From contig PGTK01000002.1 of NCBI GenBank assembly GCA_002794705.1, positions 248,001-312,000 of the forward strand: a stretch of DNA of 64,000 nt, given 5' to 3'. Shown piece after piece: positions 16,331 to 24,969 of this stretch. This DNA comes from Candidatus Thermofonsia Clade 1 bacterium. GTDB taxonomy: Bacteria > Chloroflexota > Anaerolineae > Aggregatilineales > UBA2796. Both the position numbers and the translations under genes were made by a program. The stretch's first letter is position 1, and each line of letters starts with the position of its first letter. The notes beneath the pieces were generated by a model, which was not told the DNA's origin, did no database searches, and saw only the letters and a list, made by a program, of their open reading frames with translations.

Positions 16331-17767
16331 ATGAAACGTCTTGCGTGTGCGCTGAGCGCGCTGATCGTCCTGCTGGCTGTTTTTCCTGTGCCGAGCTATG
16401 CCTCAGGCGTGCCAAGTCTGCCTGATGAGTCACTGTTAACCGATCCGATCTGGGCGCGGCAAGGCTTTGAGGGCTTGGCAACCCTCTTCCTCAATCGGAC
16501 GCGCTACTTATTGGCATTTGAGGTGGATCATCGGCGCGGCATTTTGACGGGCAAGGCGCGTGTGCTATATGTGAACAACAGCGGCGCCCCGCACAGCGAG
16601 GTGATCTTTCGGCTGTATCCGAATCATCCTGTCCATCAGGGTCGCCGAATGCGCGTGAATGCCGTGAGCGTGAACGGCGCGCCGACCTCAGGGCAAATCC
16701 GCGATGCGAATGGCACGGTCTTGGCTGTGCCGCTCAGCGCGCCGATACCGCCCAATGGCACGGCGATCTTCGATTTTGACTACACGATCACAGTGCCAGC
16801 TGGCAGCAACTTTTTCTACGTCAGCGAGCCATTGCCAATGGTCGCGGTGTACGACCAGACGGGCTGGCGCCAAGACGTGGCGACCAAAGGCTTGGATTAC
16901 GCCTACACTGAATCGGCGCTCTATGCCGTGCGCATACGCGCTCCAAGCGACTACGGCACGTGGTTCGTCGGAACGCTTAAAAGCACTGAGCATCACGGCG
17001 ACGGTACAGCGACCTACACGGTAGTGACCGGTCCTGTGCGCAACTTTGTGCTGGTGCAAGTGCGCGGCTGGCGCGTCATCTCTGCTCAAGGCGCGGGCGT
17101 GCCGATCAACGTGCTGTACAACGGCGACTCCGTCGGCGCGCAAGAGATCGCTGAGATCAGCGTGGCGTCGTTCAACTACTTTGACCGCGTCATCAGTCCG
17201 TATCCGTACGCTGAGCTGAGCGTGATCGCCATGCGCTTTCCAAGCGGCGGCGAGGAATATCCCACGCTCATCTTCGTCAATAACGACCGCACGAACGTCT
17301 ATCGGCGCTTCATCACGGCGCATGAGGTAGCCCATCAATGGTTCTACGGCATTGCCGGCAACGATACCTTGCGCAACGCTTGGCTTGATGAAAGTCTGGC
17401 GCAAATTGCGGGCTACTTGTTCTACAAATACACGGGCTATGGCGGAGTCAATGCGGCGGAAGAATATTGGTCACACATTTTGACGTGGTATAACCGCATC
17501 ACAACGGTCAGACCGATCAATACAGCGCTGGATGACTTCCGCGACTTCAGCGATTACATGAGCACGGTCTATGGCGGCGGCGCGGTCTTCATGCGGCAGC
17601 TCGGTGAGCAGATCGGCGATGGCGCGCTGATCGCGGGCTTGAGCGCCTATGTGCGCACGGTCAACTTAGGGATCGGCACGCCCGTGCAATTTTTCAACGC
17701 GATTCAAGCCCAAACTTCGCAGAATCTGCGCCCGATCTTCTGCTTACGAGTCGGCATCATGTGCTGA
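16331..17767 (+). CDS. Secreted M1-family (gluzincin) metallopeptidase
   Basis: 478 residues with a signal peptide (MKRLACALSALIVLLAVF, cleavage near SYAS). The zinc site is HEVAH (His331-His335) and the third ligand is Glu354 in WLDESLAQ, exactly 18 residues after the motif as in M1 aminopeptidases. An N-terminal beta-sandwich domain precedes it. The GAMEN exopeptidase motif is replaced by FPSGGEEYPTLIF, so substrate use may differ. The C terminus (RPIFCLRVGIMC) is short for M1 proteins and overlaps the convergent methyltransferase gene by 11 bases. It acts outside the cytoplasm. Confidence 0.85.
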   Translation: MKRLACALSALIVLLAVFPVPSYASGVPSLPDESLLTDPIWARQGFEGLATLFLNRTRYLLAFEVDHRRGILTGKARVLYVNNSGAPHSEVIFRLYPNHPVHQGRRMRVNAVSVNGAPTSGQIRDANGTVLAVPLSAPIPPNGTAIFDFDYTITVPAGSNFFYVSEPLPMVAVYDQTGWRQDVATKGLDYAYTESALYAVRIRAPSDYGTWFVGTLKSTEHHGDGTATYTVVTGPVRNFVLVQVRGWRVISAQGAGVPINVLYNGDSVGAQEIAEISVASFNYFDRVISPYPYAELSVIAMRFPSGGEEYPTLIFVNNDRTNVYRRFITAHEVAHQWFYGIAGNDTLRNAWLDESLAQIAGYLFYKYTGYGGVNAAEEYWSHILTWYNRITTVRPINTALDDFRDFSDYMSTVYGGGAVFMRQLGEQIGDGALIAGLSAYVRTVNLGIGTPVQFFNAIQAQTSQNLRPIFCLRVGIMC

Positions 17768-18272
17768 GCACGTAGCACAGCGCGTGACAATCGCGTCCAT
17801 TGAGCGCTACAGGCGCCAAGCGACTCTCATCTAGCCGTATGGCGCGCAAGGCGGCAATTGAGTCGCACAGGGCGCGCACTTGGAGCGACTCATCAAGGCT
17901 ATAAGTTGTGATCAGCAGCCTGCCCGTGTTTTCTCGCAGCCAATCTGCTGAGCGCTTGAGCGCTATCTGCCAGATTTGCAGCGCACGGGCGATGTCAGGA
18001 TGACGGATCAGGACTGTATCGAAGGCATGTGGCGCAAAAGCCACTGAGCGCACATCCGCATAAATTAAGCACAGCGCCCTACCGCGATAGGCGCGCCGTG
18101 CCGCACTCAGGGCAAGCCAATCCCAGTCCACGCCACAAACGCACTGTGCGCCCGCGCCGAAGTACGTGAGGGCATCTGGGCATGTGCTGCAGCCGAGATC
18201 GAGCAGCCGCCCCATCGCAGGCAACTGCTCTAACAGACTGCGCAAACGCGCCGACTCAGCGGCTGCCGCCAA
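17757..18272 (-). CDS. Small SAM-dependent methyltransferase-like protein
   Basis: 171 residues with a class I methyltransferase motif I (RLLDLGCSTCPD), an acidic motif II (VCGVDWDWLAL) and a motif IV-like FDTVLIRHPDIAR. The substrate is unknown. It probably starts at TTG 18270-18272: GGAGGG lies 7 bases upstream and no better start exists. The start lies inside the 3' end of the upstream hydrolase gene (17-base overlap), so translation is coupled. The pair of MBL hydrolase and methyltransferase may act together, but nothing proves it. Confidence 0.72.
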   Translation of the reverse strand: MAAAAESARLRSLLEQLPAMGRLLDLGCSTCPDALTYFGAGAQCVCGVDWDWLALSAARRAYRGRALCLIYADVRSVAFAPHAFDTVLIRHPDIARALQIWQIALKRSADWLRENTGRLLITTYSLDESLQVRALCDSIAALRAIRLDESRLAPVALNGRDCHALCYVLST

Positions 18273-18921
18273 GCCGCGCCCTCCAATCTAAGATGAACGG
18301 ATTAGTGTAGCGCTCACGAGCGATGGTAGTCGTGCGCCCATGGCCGCAGGCGACAGTGTAATCTTCAGGCAAGCTCAGCAGCTGCTTGAAGATGGATTCC
18401 ATCAGCGTCTTGTGATCAGCATAAGGGAAATCAGTGCGCCCGACGCTGCCTTCGAACAGGCAATCGCCGCTGAAGACGACCGCGCCTTCATGCCAGACGT
18501 AGCTGACATGGCCTGGCGTATGACCTGGTGTGTGGCGCACTTCGAGGCAGCAGGCAGGTAAGGCCAGCAGCTCGCCGTGCTGCACTAGGACGTCGGGCTT
18601 GGGCGCGGGCAATTCCATCTCACCGATCCACGCCTTGACGCGCTCAGGCATTTCTTCCAGCAAAGGCAGATCGGCTGCGTGCATGTAGATGGGCGCGTTC
18701 GTGGCTTCTTTCAGGCCGTGCAAGGCGCGCACATGATCCCAGTGTGCATGTGTGAGCAAGATGGCCGAAAGCTGCCAGCCTTCGCGCTCGATCTCTTGGC
18801 GCAGGCGCGGCGCATCATCAGGTGCGTCGATCAGCACAGCAGTGCCGCTCGCAGAGTTGCCGATGATGAAGCAGTTGGTCTGTGCCCACCCGAGCGTCAA
18901 CATCTTGACCTTGTGAGTCAT
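18256..18921 (-). CDS. Metallo-beta-lactamase fold hydrolase (glyoxalase II-like)
   Basis: 221 residues with the dinuclear zinc motif THAHWDH (His58, His60, Asp62, His63), a later histidine in RHTPGHTPGH, the bridging aspartate in VVFSGDCLF and the final histidine in VACGHGRTT. Size and motifs match small YcbL-like hydroxyacylglutathione hydrolase-type proteins. The true thioester or ester substrate is not known. ATG start. The gene precedes and overlaps the methyltransferase gene. Confidence 0.88.
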   Translation of the reverse strand: MTHKVKMLTLGWAQTNCFIIGNSASGTAVLIDAPDDAPRLRQEIEREGWQLSAILLTHAHWDHVRALHGLKEATNAPIYMHAADLPLLEEMPERVKAWIGEMELPAPKPDVLVQHGELLALPACCLEVRHTPGHTPGHVSYVWHEGAVVFSGDCLFEGSVGRTDFPYADHKTLMESIFKQLLSLPEDYTVACGHGRTTTIARERYTNPFILDWRARLGGSR

Positions 18922-19126
18922 ATCTTTCTCGCTTTCATGCAGTCGCTACGGCATCAATTGTGGCGCAGCGCACCGCTTACGCCAAGATTCCATTGCGATG
19001 CTTATGCTAGTGATAAATTTTCTGCAAAAACCAATAAAGTTTTTTAGCGAAACATAAAAAATGCTTGCAAGAGACATAAATTGCCTGCAAACTATGAGCG
19101 TCGGTTATTCAAAAGGAAAGGGTCGT
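18922..19126. other. AT-rich intergenic stretch
   Basis: About 205 bases between divergent genes. The half nearer 19126 is clearly AT-rich with A-tracts (19017-19080), which suits promoter activity for the secreted protein, but I cannot fix a single -35/-10 pair. The ribosome site AAAGGAAAGGG ends just before the ATG at 19127. Confidence 0.4.
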
Positions 19127-19777
19127 ATGAAATCGCTTCGTTTAATCGTCTTTTTCGTGTCCGCCGCTGCGCTGATTGCGCCTGTTATGGCGTTGCAGGC
19201 TGTGAGCGGCAGCGGGAATCTGCAAGTGGGCTGCACAGGCTTCATCGATCTCGGCTCGACCTTCACGGCAGATCGGGATAACACGGGCATGGGTACAGAA
19301 GCCTACAGGTTCGTAGCTACGGACGGAGCGGGCAACCAAATTCACTTTTTCGCCAACGCAGTCCCTGTTGGCTTTTCTGGTTCTGTTGGCAGCTCTTCAT
19401 GGAGCGGCGCGCCGCAGTACAATCCGATCACGCTGCGCTTCATCAGCGATGCGGGCAACGGCTTTCAAGAGCAGCTCGTTGCTCAATGGACGGGCGAGTG
19501 TCCTGGCTTGCCAACTTTCTTCGGCGGACCAGGCTTGCCCGAGAACAAGAATTTGGTGCTGTTCTTGAGCGATGTGCCGATCCTCTCGGATGCGAACGGC
19601 TCGCCGACCGGCTTGGTGATGAAAGCCTGCCAGACCGCTTTTGTGATCGGCGAGAGAAATGGCTTTGCGCGCCTGTTCATGATGGGCGGTTGGGTGCCGG
19701 TCAGCAGCTACGTCGATGTGCCTGAGGATTACGGGCAGAAGAGTTCACCAGTCGTGCCGCAGTGCGTCGGCAAGTAA
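19127..19777 (+). CDS. Small secreted protein of unknown function
   Basis: 216 residues with a clear signal peptide (LRLIVFFVSAAALIAPVMA) and no further membrane segment. The mature part is rich in Gly, Ser and aromatic residues with four cysteines, at GCTGF, GECPG, KACQT and PQCVG, likely forming two disulfides outside the cell. The pattern suggests a beta-rich secreted domain. I do not recognise the family. The ATG was chosen from the AAAGGAAAGGG site and the signal peptide. A transcript hairpin follows at 19801. Confidence 0.65.
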   Translation: MKSLRLIVFFVSAAALIAPVMALQAVSGSGNLQVGCTGFIDLGSTFTADRDNTGMGTEAYRFVATDGAGNQIHFFANAVPVGFSGSVGSSSWSGAPQYNPITLRFISDAGNGFQEQLVAQWTGECPGLPTFFGGPGLPENKNLVLFLSDVPILSDANGSPTGLVMKACQTAFVIGERNGFARLFMMGGWVPVSSYVDVPEDYGQKSSPVVPQCVGK

Positions 19778-19800
19778 GCCTTTGCAGCAGTCTGGTCGCG

Positions 19801-19830
19801 CAGACGCCGCTCAGCCTTGGGCGGCGTCTG
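19801..19830 (+). terminator. Hairpin after the secreted protein gene
   Basis: Ten-base stem CAGACGCCGC / GCGGCGTCTG with a ten-base loop, then TGTTTGTG. It lies 23 bases after the stop, and its right arm is inside the last codons of the convergent cca gene, so it may serve the plus strand mainly. Confidence 0.5.
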
Positions 19831-21328
19831 TGTTTGTGCGCAGGCGGCGCGCCAGTTCTAGCGCTTCCTCAGGTGTGTTGATCTCGCCGCTGGCCTGCGC
19901 CTCAGCAATTTGCTCCAATAGCTGACCGACAAGCCTGCTCGGCGCGAGCTTCAAGGCTTCCATCAGTGTCGTGCCGTCGATCAGCGGCGGCGGCGATACC
20001 ACTTGGGCATGCTGATTGAAATAGGCTTCCAAAAGCGCGCGCACTACTTGCAAGTGCCCTAGCCAGGCCTGCACTTGCAGGTGCGTCCCGACTGTAGCCA
20101 GGTAATCGGCTAGCGTCAACAAGCAAACGTCCACGCCAACTGGCCCAGTGGCTTTCCAAAAGCGGTAGATAGCGCGCCGCGAGAGCGACTCGGCGCTGCG
20201 CAAGTGCATCGGGCGCATATGATGGCGCACACAGCCGACTAGCCGCGCCATTTCCTCATTGCTCAGCCGCAAGGCTTCGGCACGGGCAGCAGCCTGCTCA
20301 GCGCCGACGATCTCGTGCTGATGGAAGTGAACGCGTCCATCTTCGTCAAGGCTGCGCGTGGCAGGCTTGCCGCAATCGTGCAGCAAAGCGGCGAGGATCA
20401 GCAAAGCGCGCACTGTCCGTCCATTGGGCAAAGGCACCTCGAGATGCGCCTGCAGCTGCGGACGAAAAACGTCCAGCAGGTAGACGATCAAGCCGAGCGC
20501 ACTATCAGCCGCTGATTCTTCAGTGCGCAACGGACTGATGGTCGTGAGCACGGCGTCCATGCGCTCAACGGCGTTCAGCGTGTGTTCCCAGAGGTCATAT
20601 ATGTGCGGCTCAGGCTGAGTCAGGCCGCGCATAGCCTCCACTTCAGGCACGATCAGCCGTAGCAAGCCTAGCGAGTCGAGTGCGCGCAGCGCCGCTTGCG
20701 GCTTGGCGCCATTGAGCATGCTCATGAATTCATCGCGCACGCGCTCCGGCGAGCTGCTCAGGATGCCGACGCCATAGGTGCGCAGGTCACTGCGCGTCTC
20801 GCGCTCGATCAGCAGCTTGAATTGCAGGCTTTGGCGGATGGCGCGCAAGGCGCGGATCGGATCGGCGCGGATCGCCTCAGGCGTGCAGCGCCGCAAACGC
20901 TTATCGAACAAGTCCTGCACGCCGTTGAGCGGATCGATCAGCGTCTGTAGATCGCCGCGTAGCGGTATGGCAATGGCATTGACCGTGAAATCGCGTCCGC
21001 GCAAGTCTTCTTCAAGCGAGGTGCCACGAAAGCGCGCCACATCCACGCTGTAAGGCACGCCATCATAGCGCACAAGGGCGCGCCCAACTTGCCGCTCAGC
21101 ATCCAGCGCGTAGTAATCGCCTTGAAAGGCATTGGCAATGCGCCTTGCCAGCTGCCTGCCATCGTCAGGCACAGCCAAATCCAGATCGTGGCTTGGGCGG
21201 CGTAACAAAGCATCGCGCACTGCGCCGCCGACTAAATAGGCCTCGCGCTCACCGATGAGCGGCAACAAAGCGCCGACCAACGGCGGATATTCAAGCAGAA
21301 ATGGCGCGGGAATCTCAGTGATGGGCAT
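19811..21328 (-). CDS. cca: CCA tRNA nucleotidyltransferase / poly(A) polymerase family with HD domain
   Basis: 505 residues. The N-terminal nucleotidyltransferase domain has YLVGGAVRDALL and the DLDLAVP metal site, followed by the RNA and nucleotide-binding segment with IRALRAIRQS. A C-terminal HD phosphohydrolase domain has LLHDCGKP and further histidines. The enzyme adds or repairs the CCA end of tRNAs. This fits the tRNA-Arg gene nearby, which lacks an encoded CCA. The ATG overlaps the hpt stop by 14 bases. Whether it is CCA-adding or A-adding cannot be told from sequence. Confidence 0.88.
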   Translation of the reverse strand: MPITEIPAPFLLEYPPLVGALLPLIGEREAYLVGGAVRDALLRRPSHDLDLAVPDDGRQLARRIANAFQGDYYALDAERQVGRALVRYDGVPYSVDVARFRGTSLEEDLRGRDFTVNAIAIPLRGDLQTLIDPLNGVQDLFDKRLRRCTPEAIRADPIRALRAIRQSLQFKLLIERETRSDLRTYGVGILSSSPERVRDEFMSMLNGAKPQAALRALDSLGLLRLIVPEVEAMRGLTQPEPHIYDLWEHTLNAVERMDAVLTTISPLRTEESAADSALGLIVYLLDVFRPQLQAHLEVPLPNGRTVRALLILAALLHDCGKPATRSLDEDGRVHFHQHEIVGAEQAAARAEALRLSNEEMARLVGCVRHHMRPMHLRSAESLSRRAIYRFWKATGPVGVDVCLLTLADYLATVGTHLQVQAWLGHLQVVRALLEAYFNQHAQVVSPPPLIDGTTLMEALKLAPSRLVGQLLEQIAEAQASGEINTPEEALELARRLRTNTDAAQG

Positions 21329-21872
21329 AGCTGCCGGGCTTCACAGCGGCAATGAACGGCAAATTGCGATAGAGTTCATCCAGATCGAGTCCGTAGCCGA
21401 AGACGAACTTGTCAGGAATCTCAAAGCCGACGTAATCAATTGGAATATCGGTCAGGCGGCGGCTGGGCTTGCTGAGCAGCGTACAGATGCGCAAGCTAGC
21501 AGGGTTGCGCGCCAAGAGCAAGCGCCGCAGATAGGCGAGCGTCGTACCGGTATCAATGATATCTTCCACGATCAACAGGTTGCGCCCTTCCACATTTTGG
21601 CGCAGATCGAGATCAATGCGCACAATGCCGCTCGATTCGCGTGCGCCCGCGCCATAGCTGGAGATCGCCATGAAATCTACGGCGTGCGGCACGTGAATGT
21701 GGCGCATCAAGTCAGTCAAAAACATCACGCCGCCTTTCAGCACGCAGATGAGCAGCAGGTCAGCGGCGTGGCTGTAATCGGCGTTGATCTGCGCGCCAAG
21801 CGCCTCGATGCGCGCTTGGAGCATTTCCTCATCGATCAGAATTTCTTCGATGAAGGTCAAGTAGCTGTGCAT
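21315..21872 (-). CDS. hpt: Hypoxanthine phosphoribosyltransferase
   Basis: 185 residues. Purine salvage enzyme that joins hypoxanthine or guanine to PRPP. The PRPP loop reads LLIVEDIIDTGTTL, with the flexible-loop tyrosine region SSYGAG, the GGVMFL segment and the base-binding DYVGFEIPDKFV. I chose the ATG at 21872, one base after the DUF971 stop, because the similarity starts there (YLTFIEEILIDEE). The longer open frame upstream lies within DUF971. Length is normal for the family. Confidence 0.92.
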   Translation of the reverse strand: MHSYLTFIEEILIDEEMLQARIEALGAQINADYSHAADLLLICVLKGGVMFLTDLMRHIHVPHAVDFMAISSYGAGARESSGIVRIDLDLRQNVEGRNLLIVEDIIDTGTTLAYLRRLLLARNPASLRICTLLSKPSRRLTDIPIDYVGFEIPDKFVFGYGLDLDELYRNLPFIAAVKPGSYAHH

Positions 21873-21873
21873 C

Positions 21874-22239
21874 TCACTGACTTTCTGCACTGGTTTGCGC
21901 TGTGCTATCAGCGGGCTGAGGCGGCGGACACAATCGCCGTAAATACTCCCACGTATAAATGCCCGTGTGATGGTTATCATCCCAAAAGGGCTGCAGGGCA
22001 TAGTTGCCGACAAGCTCAATGCGCACGATCCCGTAAGAGCGGGCGGGCTTCAGCACAAGGATGTGATCGGGATCGCTCTGGCGCCCCATGTTGTGATGAC
22101 CGCCGCGACACTCCACACACGGACACGCCTCGCGCAAATGGCTGAGCGGATAGCGGCATACTGCCCCATCTGCCCATTGGATGATCAAGACGGCGTTCGG
22201 CTTGTCCAGTGTAATCCCTAGCGGACGCGGCATTGGCAT
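21874..22239 (-). CDS. DUF971 (GBBH-like N-terminal) domain protein
   Basis: 121 residues. Family signature: WADGAVCRYPLSHLREACPC, with closely spaced cysteines (CPCVEC) and a histidine-glycine stretch RGGHHNMG, then the ALQPFWDDNHHTGIYTW segment. The fold is a small beta domain found alone or attached to iron-sulfur carriers and gamma-butyrobetaine hydroxylase. The stand-alone role is not well defined. The cysteines suggest zinc or iron-sulfur binding. The ATG has AGGA about 9 bases upstream. One base separates it from hpt. Confidence 0.85.
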   Translation of the reverse strand: MPMPRPLGITLDKPNAVLIIQWADGAVCRYPLSHLREACPCVECRGGHHNMGRQSDPDHILVLKPARSYGIVRIELVGNYALQPFWDDNHHTGIYTWEYLRRLCPPPQPADSTAQTSAESQ

Positions 22240-22257
22240 GATCGGCTATCCTGCTTG

Positions 22258-23079
22258 TTAGGGCGCGAGGACGATCACGTTGTCAAAAGCGACGCGGAAG
22301 CCCGTCGCGCCTTGCCCGGCGACCGCGCCTAAGGCAATTTTACCCGTTTTGAAGGCGGAGTCGATCAGGAATTCCGCCGTTTGGCGATTATTGCTCAGGC
22401 ATTGACCGCTGCGCAAGCCGTTCCACGTTGAGCGCCGATCCGCGCCCTTCGGACAGAGCAACACAGGCTGATCGTTGATGAAAAAGCGCAGCTGATTGCC
22501 CTGCGCAACGGCGCGCAAGCGATTGAAGGCACCCAGTCCGCTCAGCGCCTGTGGCGCGATCTGCCATTCGCTCAGCACCTCAAGCACGCCGCTTTGCAGC
22601 CGTTCAACCCGATAAGCGCCATCGCCGCGCAGCTTGAAAGCGTAGAAATTGTCCACGTCCTGGTAGCGGAACATCAGGCTGATCTCCGCCGCCTCGATCA
22701 CCTCTGGATCGCCCTCTTGCCAGCCCGTCAGGACTTCAACGTCTAGATCAGCGAACGGATAGTCCAAATCGCTGAAGACTCCGCCTGCAGAGCCGATGCT
22801 CAAATACAGAATGCCGTCTTGGATCACGGCGCTATCCTGACCTGCGTATTGCGCCCATTGCGCATTGAACGAGTCGTCGGCTTCTGTATCGGGATCGTCA
22901 TCAAAAGTGCTGACGTAGAGCAGCGCGCCGCTGGGCGCATTGATGGGCTGATCAGCGTTGATGAGCGCAAGTGAAACGAGGTTCACAATGCCCAGAGCAG
23001 CAAGCGCGACGATCAGAGCGATGATCATAGCACGCCATAGGCGCGGGCGCGTAGTCTGTGAAGCGGTTTGATCGGTCAT
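22258..23079 (-). CDS. Membrane-anchored lectin-like beta-sandwich protein
   Basis: 273 residues: an N-terminal transmembrane anchor (residues about 15-36), then an exported domain of beta-sandwich type. The pattern LFDDD-like start, MFRYQDVDNFYAFKLRGDG, NRLRAVAQGNQLRFFIND and FDNVIVLAP is that of concanavalin-like/DUF1080-type folds common in Chloroflexi surface proteins. A sugar-binding role is inferred from fold only. It starts at ATG 23079 and is the first gene of the run into DUF971, hpt and cca. Confidence 0.65.
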   Translation of the reverse strand: MTDQTASQTTRPRLWRAMIIALIVALAALGIVNLVSLALINADQPINAPSGALLYVSTFDDDPDTEADDSFNAQWAQYAGQDSAVIQDGILYLSIGSAGGVFSDLDYPFADLDVEVLTGWQEGDPEVIEAAEISLMFRYQDVDNFYAFKLRGDGAYRVERLQSGVLEVLSEWQIAPQALSGLGAFNRLRAVAQGNQLRFFINDQPVLLCPKGADRRSTWNGLRSGQCLSNNRQTAEFLIDSAFKTGKIALGAVAGQGATGFRVAFDNVIVLAP

Positions 23080-23114
23080 CGGGGGTTGTATTGCGAACGC
23101 ACTATCCCCGAAAA

Positions 23115-23149
23115 CGTCTAACGAGCGTGTGGAATGTGGGCATTAGACG
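23115..23149 (-). terminator. Possible terminator of tRNA-Arg
   Basis: Inverted repeat CGTCTAA / TTAGACG (7 bases each, 21-base loop). Read on the minus strand it is followed by TTTTC, about 17 bases beyond the tRNA-Arg 3' end. The stem is short, so this is tentative. Confidence 0.35.
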
Positions 23150-23165
23150 CTTTATCGAGGCTCAG

Positions 23166-23238
23166 CGTGCCTGGAGGGATTCGAACCCCCGACATCTTGC
23201 TCCGTAGGCAAGCGCTCTATCCACTGAGCTACAGGCAC
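23166..23238 (-). tRNA. tRNA-Arg (anticodon ACG)
   Basis: Complete cloverleaf on the minus strand: acceptor GTGCCTG/CAGGCAC, D-arm GCTCAGTGGATAGAGC, anticodon stem-loop CTTGC-CTACGGA-GCAAG with anticodon ACG, T-arm GGGGGTTCGAATCCC(T)C, and discriminator G. CCA is not encoded and must be added after transcription. ACG would be read as ICG after deamination, decoding CGU/CGC/CGA. Confidence 0.96.
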
Positions 23239-23254
23239 GTCTCATTACGCTTGC

Positions 23255-23282
23255 ATTCTAGCACACTCAGCTACTCTGTCAA
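23255..23282 (-). promoter_or_regulatory. tRNA-Arg promoter
   Basis: Minus strand: TTGACA (23277-23282), 16-base spacer, TAGAAT (23255-23260) preceded by TGC (extended -10). The start point would fall about 10 bases before the tRNA 5' end. Confidence 0.75.
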
Positions 23283-23355
23283 GAGCCTGTTTGAGGAAAC
23301 GTTGCTCAACTAGGGCGAAAGTGAATAATTGAAGCGCAGGAGACTCACAACACCT

Positions 23356-24345
23356 ATGGACTCAGCAAACGTAAAGACGCCTACCTTACGGAGCGCGCTC
23401 TGGCTGTATCTGATCGCGCTGATCGGCACGGCGCTGATCGTGATCGGCTTGCAGAACGCGATTCGCAGCCTTTCTTTCTTGCGCTTGGTCGCGGCTTTTT
23501 TGGCAGTTGGCTTGCCCTTATTCATCGCTGCTTTTGTGTTGCGCTTGCCCATTGGCGGCAGCTTTGGACGCTCGCCACGTCTGTTGCACCTTTTAGCAGG
23601 TCTTTTGATTGGCATAGCGGCGTGGCTACCTGCCAGCTGGCTGACCTTTGCCGCCAATTACGCTCTGGATGCAACTATCGGGATTTTGCCGCCGCCACCT
23701 GCTGTCACAGAGGGTGTTTTGCCTTTGGCGGCTATCGTTCAGCTTGGCGTGGTTGTGCCGACTCTACAAGGCATCCTTTTCTGGGCATATTTGCAGCGTA
23801 GCGCCTCTGGACTCGGCGCGAATGGCGCGGCGCTATTTGCAGCTGCGCTCTACGGCTTATTTGCGCTGGTCGGCACGGAGTTTGGCTACGCCGGCATTGC
23901 AGGCGCGCTCATGATCGGGCTGCTTGCCGCTTTCATGACGCGCTATGCGGAATCGGCGTGGGCGGGCATTGCCGTCGGCTGTGGTTATAGCCTCGTGCGC
24001 CCGTTGCTGGAGAATACGCCGCTTGAGGCACAACTGTTCACTGCGCTTGGCACAGAGCTATTCGGCGGCGCATGGCTGCTGACCGCAGGGAGCGGCGCAT
24101 TCATCGCCGTCTTCCTTTTGCAGATGGTGCGCGCCTTTCGCGCTGCGCCGCTTGAGAATCCACCACAAGTCCGCATGGGCAGCGCGTGGTACATACCGCT
24201 CATCATCGCGCTAGGACTGTATCTGCTGATCGGCTATGGCGAATTCGGTCTGCGCGCTCAGAATGCCCTGCGCGGCGCGCCACCGCCACCTGAGAGCGGC
24301 TCGACTATTGTGCCGATCCGCCCTTCGCCAACGCCTGAGCGCTGA
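23356..24345 (+). CDS. CPBP-like polytopic membrane protein lacking the catalytic glutamates
   Basis: 329 residues with about nine hydrophobic helices and a Pro-rich cytoplasmic tail. The centre resembles CPBP/CAAX-protease (Abi) proteins, but where these have EExxFRG the sequence reads PTLQGILFWAYLQR (residues about 135-148), so both glutamates are missing. The later histidine positions are also not evident. It is thus probably a non-catalytic relative. ATG at 23356 with AGGAG about 12 bases upstream. A TTG at 23329 is less likely. Alternative: an unrelated permease-like protein. Confidence 0.55.
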   Translation: MDSANVKTPTLRSALWLYLIALIGTALIVIGLQNAIRSLSFLRLVAAFLAVGLPLFIAAFVLRLPIGGSFGRSPRLLHLLAGLLIGIAAWLPASWLTFAANYALDATIGILPPPPAVTEGVLPLAAIVQLGVVVPTLQGILFWAYLQRSASGLGANGAALFAAALYGLFALVGTEFGYAGIAGALMIGLLAAFMTRYAESAWAGIAVGCGYSLVRPLLENTPLEAQLFTALGTELFGGAWLLTAGSGAFIAVFLLQMVRAFRAAPLENPPQVRMGSAWYIPLIIALGLYLLIGYGEFGLRAQNALRGAPPPPESGSTIVPIRPSPTPER

Positions 24346-24411
24346 CTAGCACGGCGCGCTGATCTCTGATTACAATTTCTGTGTGAGGCAAGGCAGGGCA
24401 GGACTCTCACA

Positions 24412-24966
24412 GTGGACAGGCAGCGCGAGCAAGCCTTGATCAAGGCAGCCCAACGCGGCGACCAAAACGCCTTTGCGGCGCTTTACCGTGCTTATGTGGA
24501 TAAAATCTACCGCTACATCCTCTTTCGCGTCGAGTCCATCCAGACCGCTGAAGACTTGACCGCTGAGGTCTTTTTGCGCATGGTGGAGAGCCTGCCCAAT
24601 TATGAGGATCGCAACACGCCGCTCTTGGTCTGGCTGTATCGGATTGCTCACGCCCGCGTGATCGATCACTATCGCCGCTATAAGCGTACAGCTGAGCAAG
24701 CCTCGCTCGACTCAGTTGAAATCGCAGCTGATCTCGATCTTGATAGCAACCTGTTGACAGAATATCGCGTGGATCAACTCCGTGCCGCGCTCAGCCGCCT
24801 GACCGATTCACAGCGCCAAGTCATCATCTTGCGCTTCATTGAGGGCTACAGTCTAGAGGCGACCGCACAAGCGCTGGATAAGACCGTTGATGCTATCAAG
24901 GCGCTGCAATATCGCGCTTTACAGGCATTGGCGGCTGCGCTGCGCGCTCAGGGCTACGAGGCGTGA
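24412..24966 (+). CDS. ECF-type sigma-70 family sigma factor
   Basis: 184 residues with sigma region 2 (FAALYRAYVDKIYRYI, then AEDLTAEVFLRMVE and WLYRIAHARVIDHYRR) and region 4 (LTDSQRQVIILRFIEGYSL and a helix-turn-helix ending VDAIKALQYRAL). It directs RNA polymerase to a small regulon. It starts at GTG 24412. A TACAAT sequence at 24370-24375 may be its -10. No anti-sigma factor gene lies beside it. The converging neighbour ends 3 bases away on the other strand. Confidence 0.9.
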   Translation: MDRQREQALIKAAQRGDQNAFAALYRAYVDKIYRYILFRVESIQTAEDLTAEVFLRMVESLPNYEDRNTPLLVWLYRIAHARVIDHYRRYKRTAEQASLDSVEIAADLDLDSNLLTEYRVDQLRAALSRLTDSQRQVIILRFIEGYSLEATAQALDKTVDAIKALQYRALQALAAALRAQGYEA

Positions 24967-24969
24967 CTC

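Noticed and set aside
21255..22145. Plus-strand frame of about 296 codons opposite hpt and DUF971
   Set aside because: Both minus-strand genes are well supported by motifs; the frame is a shadow of them.
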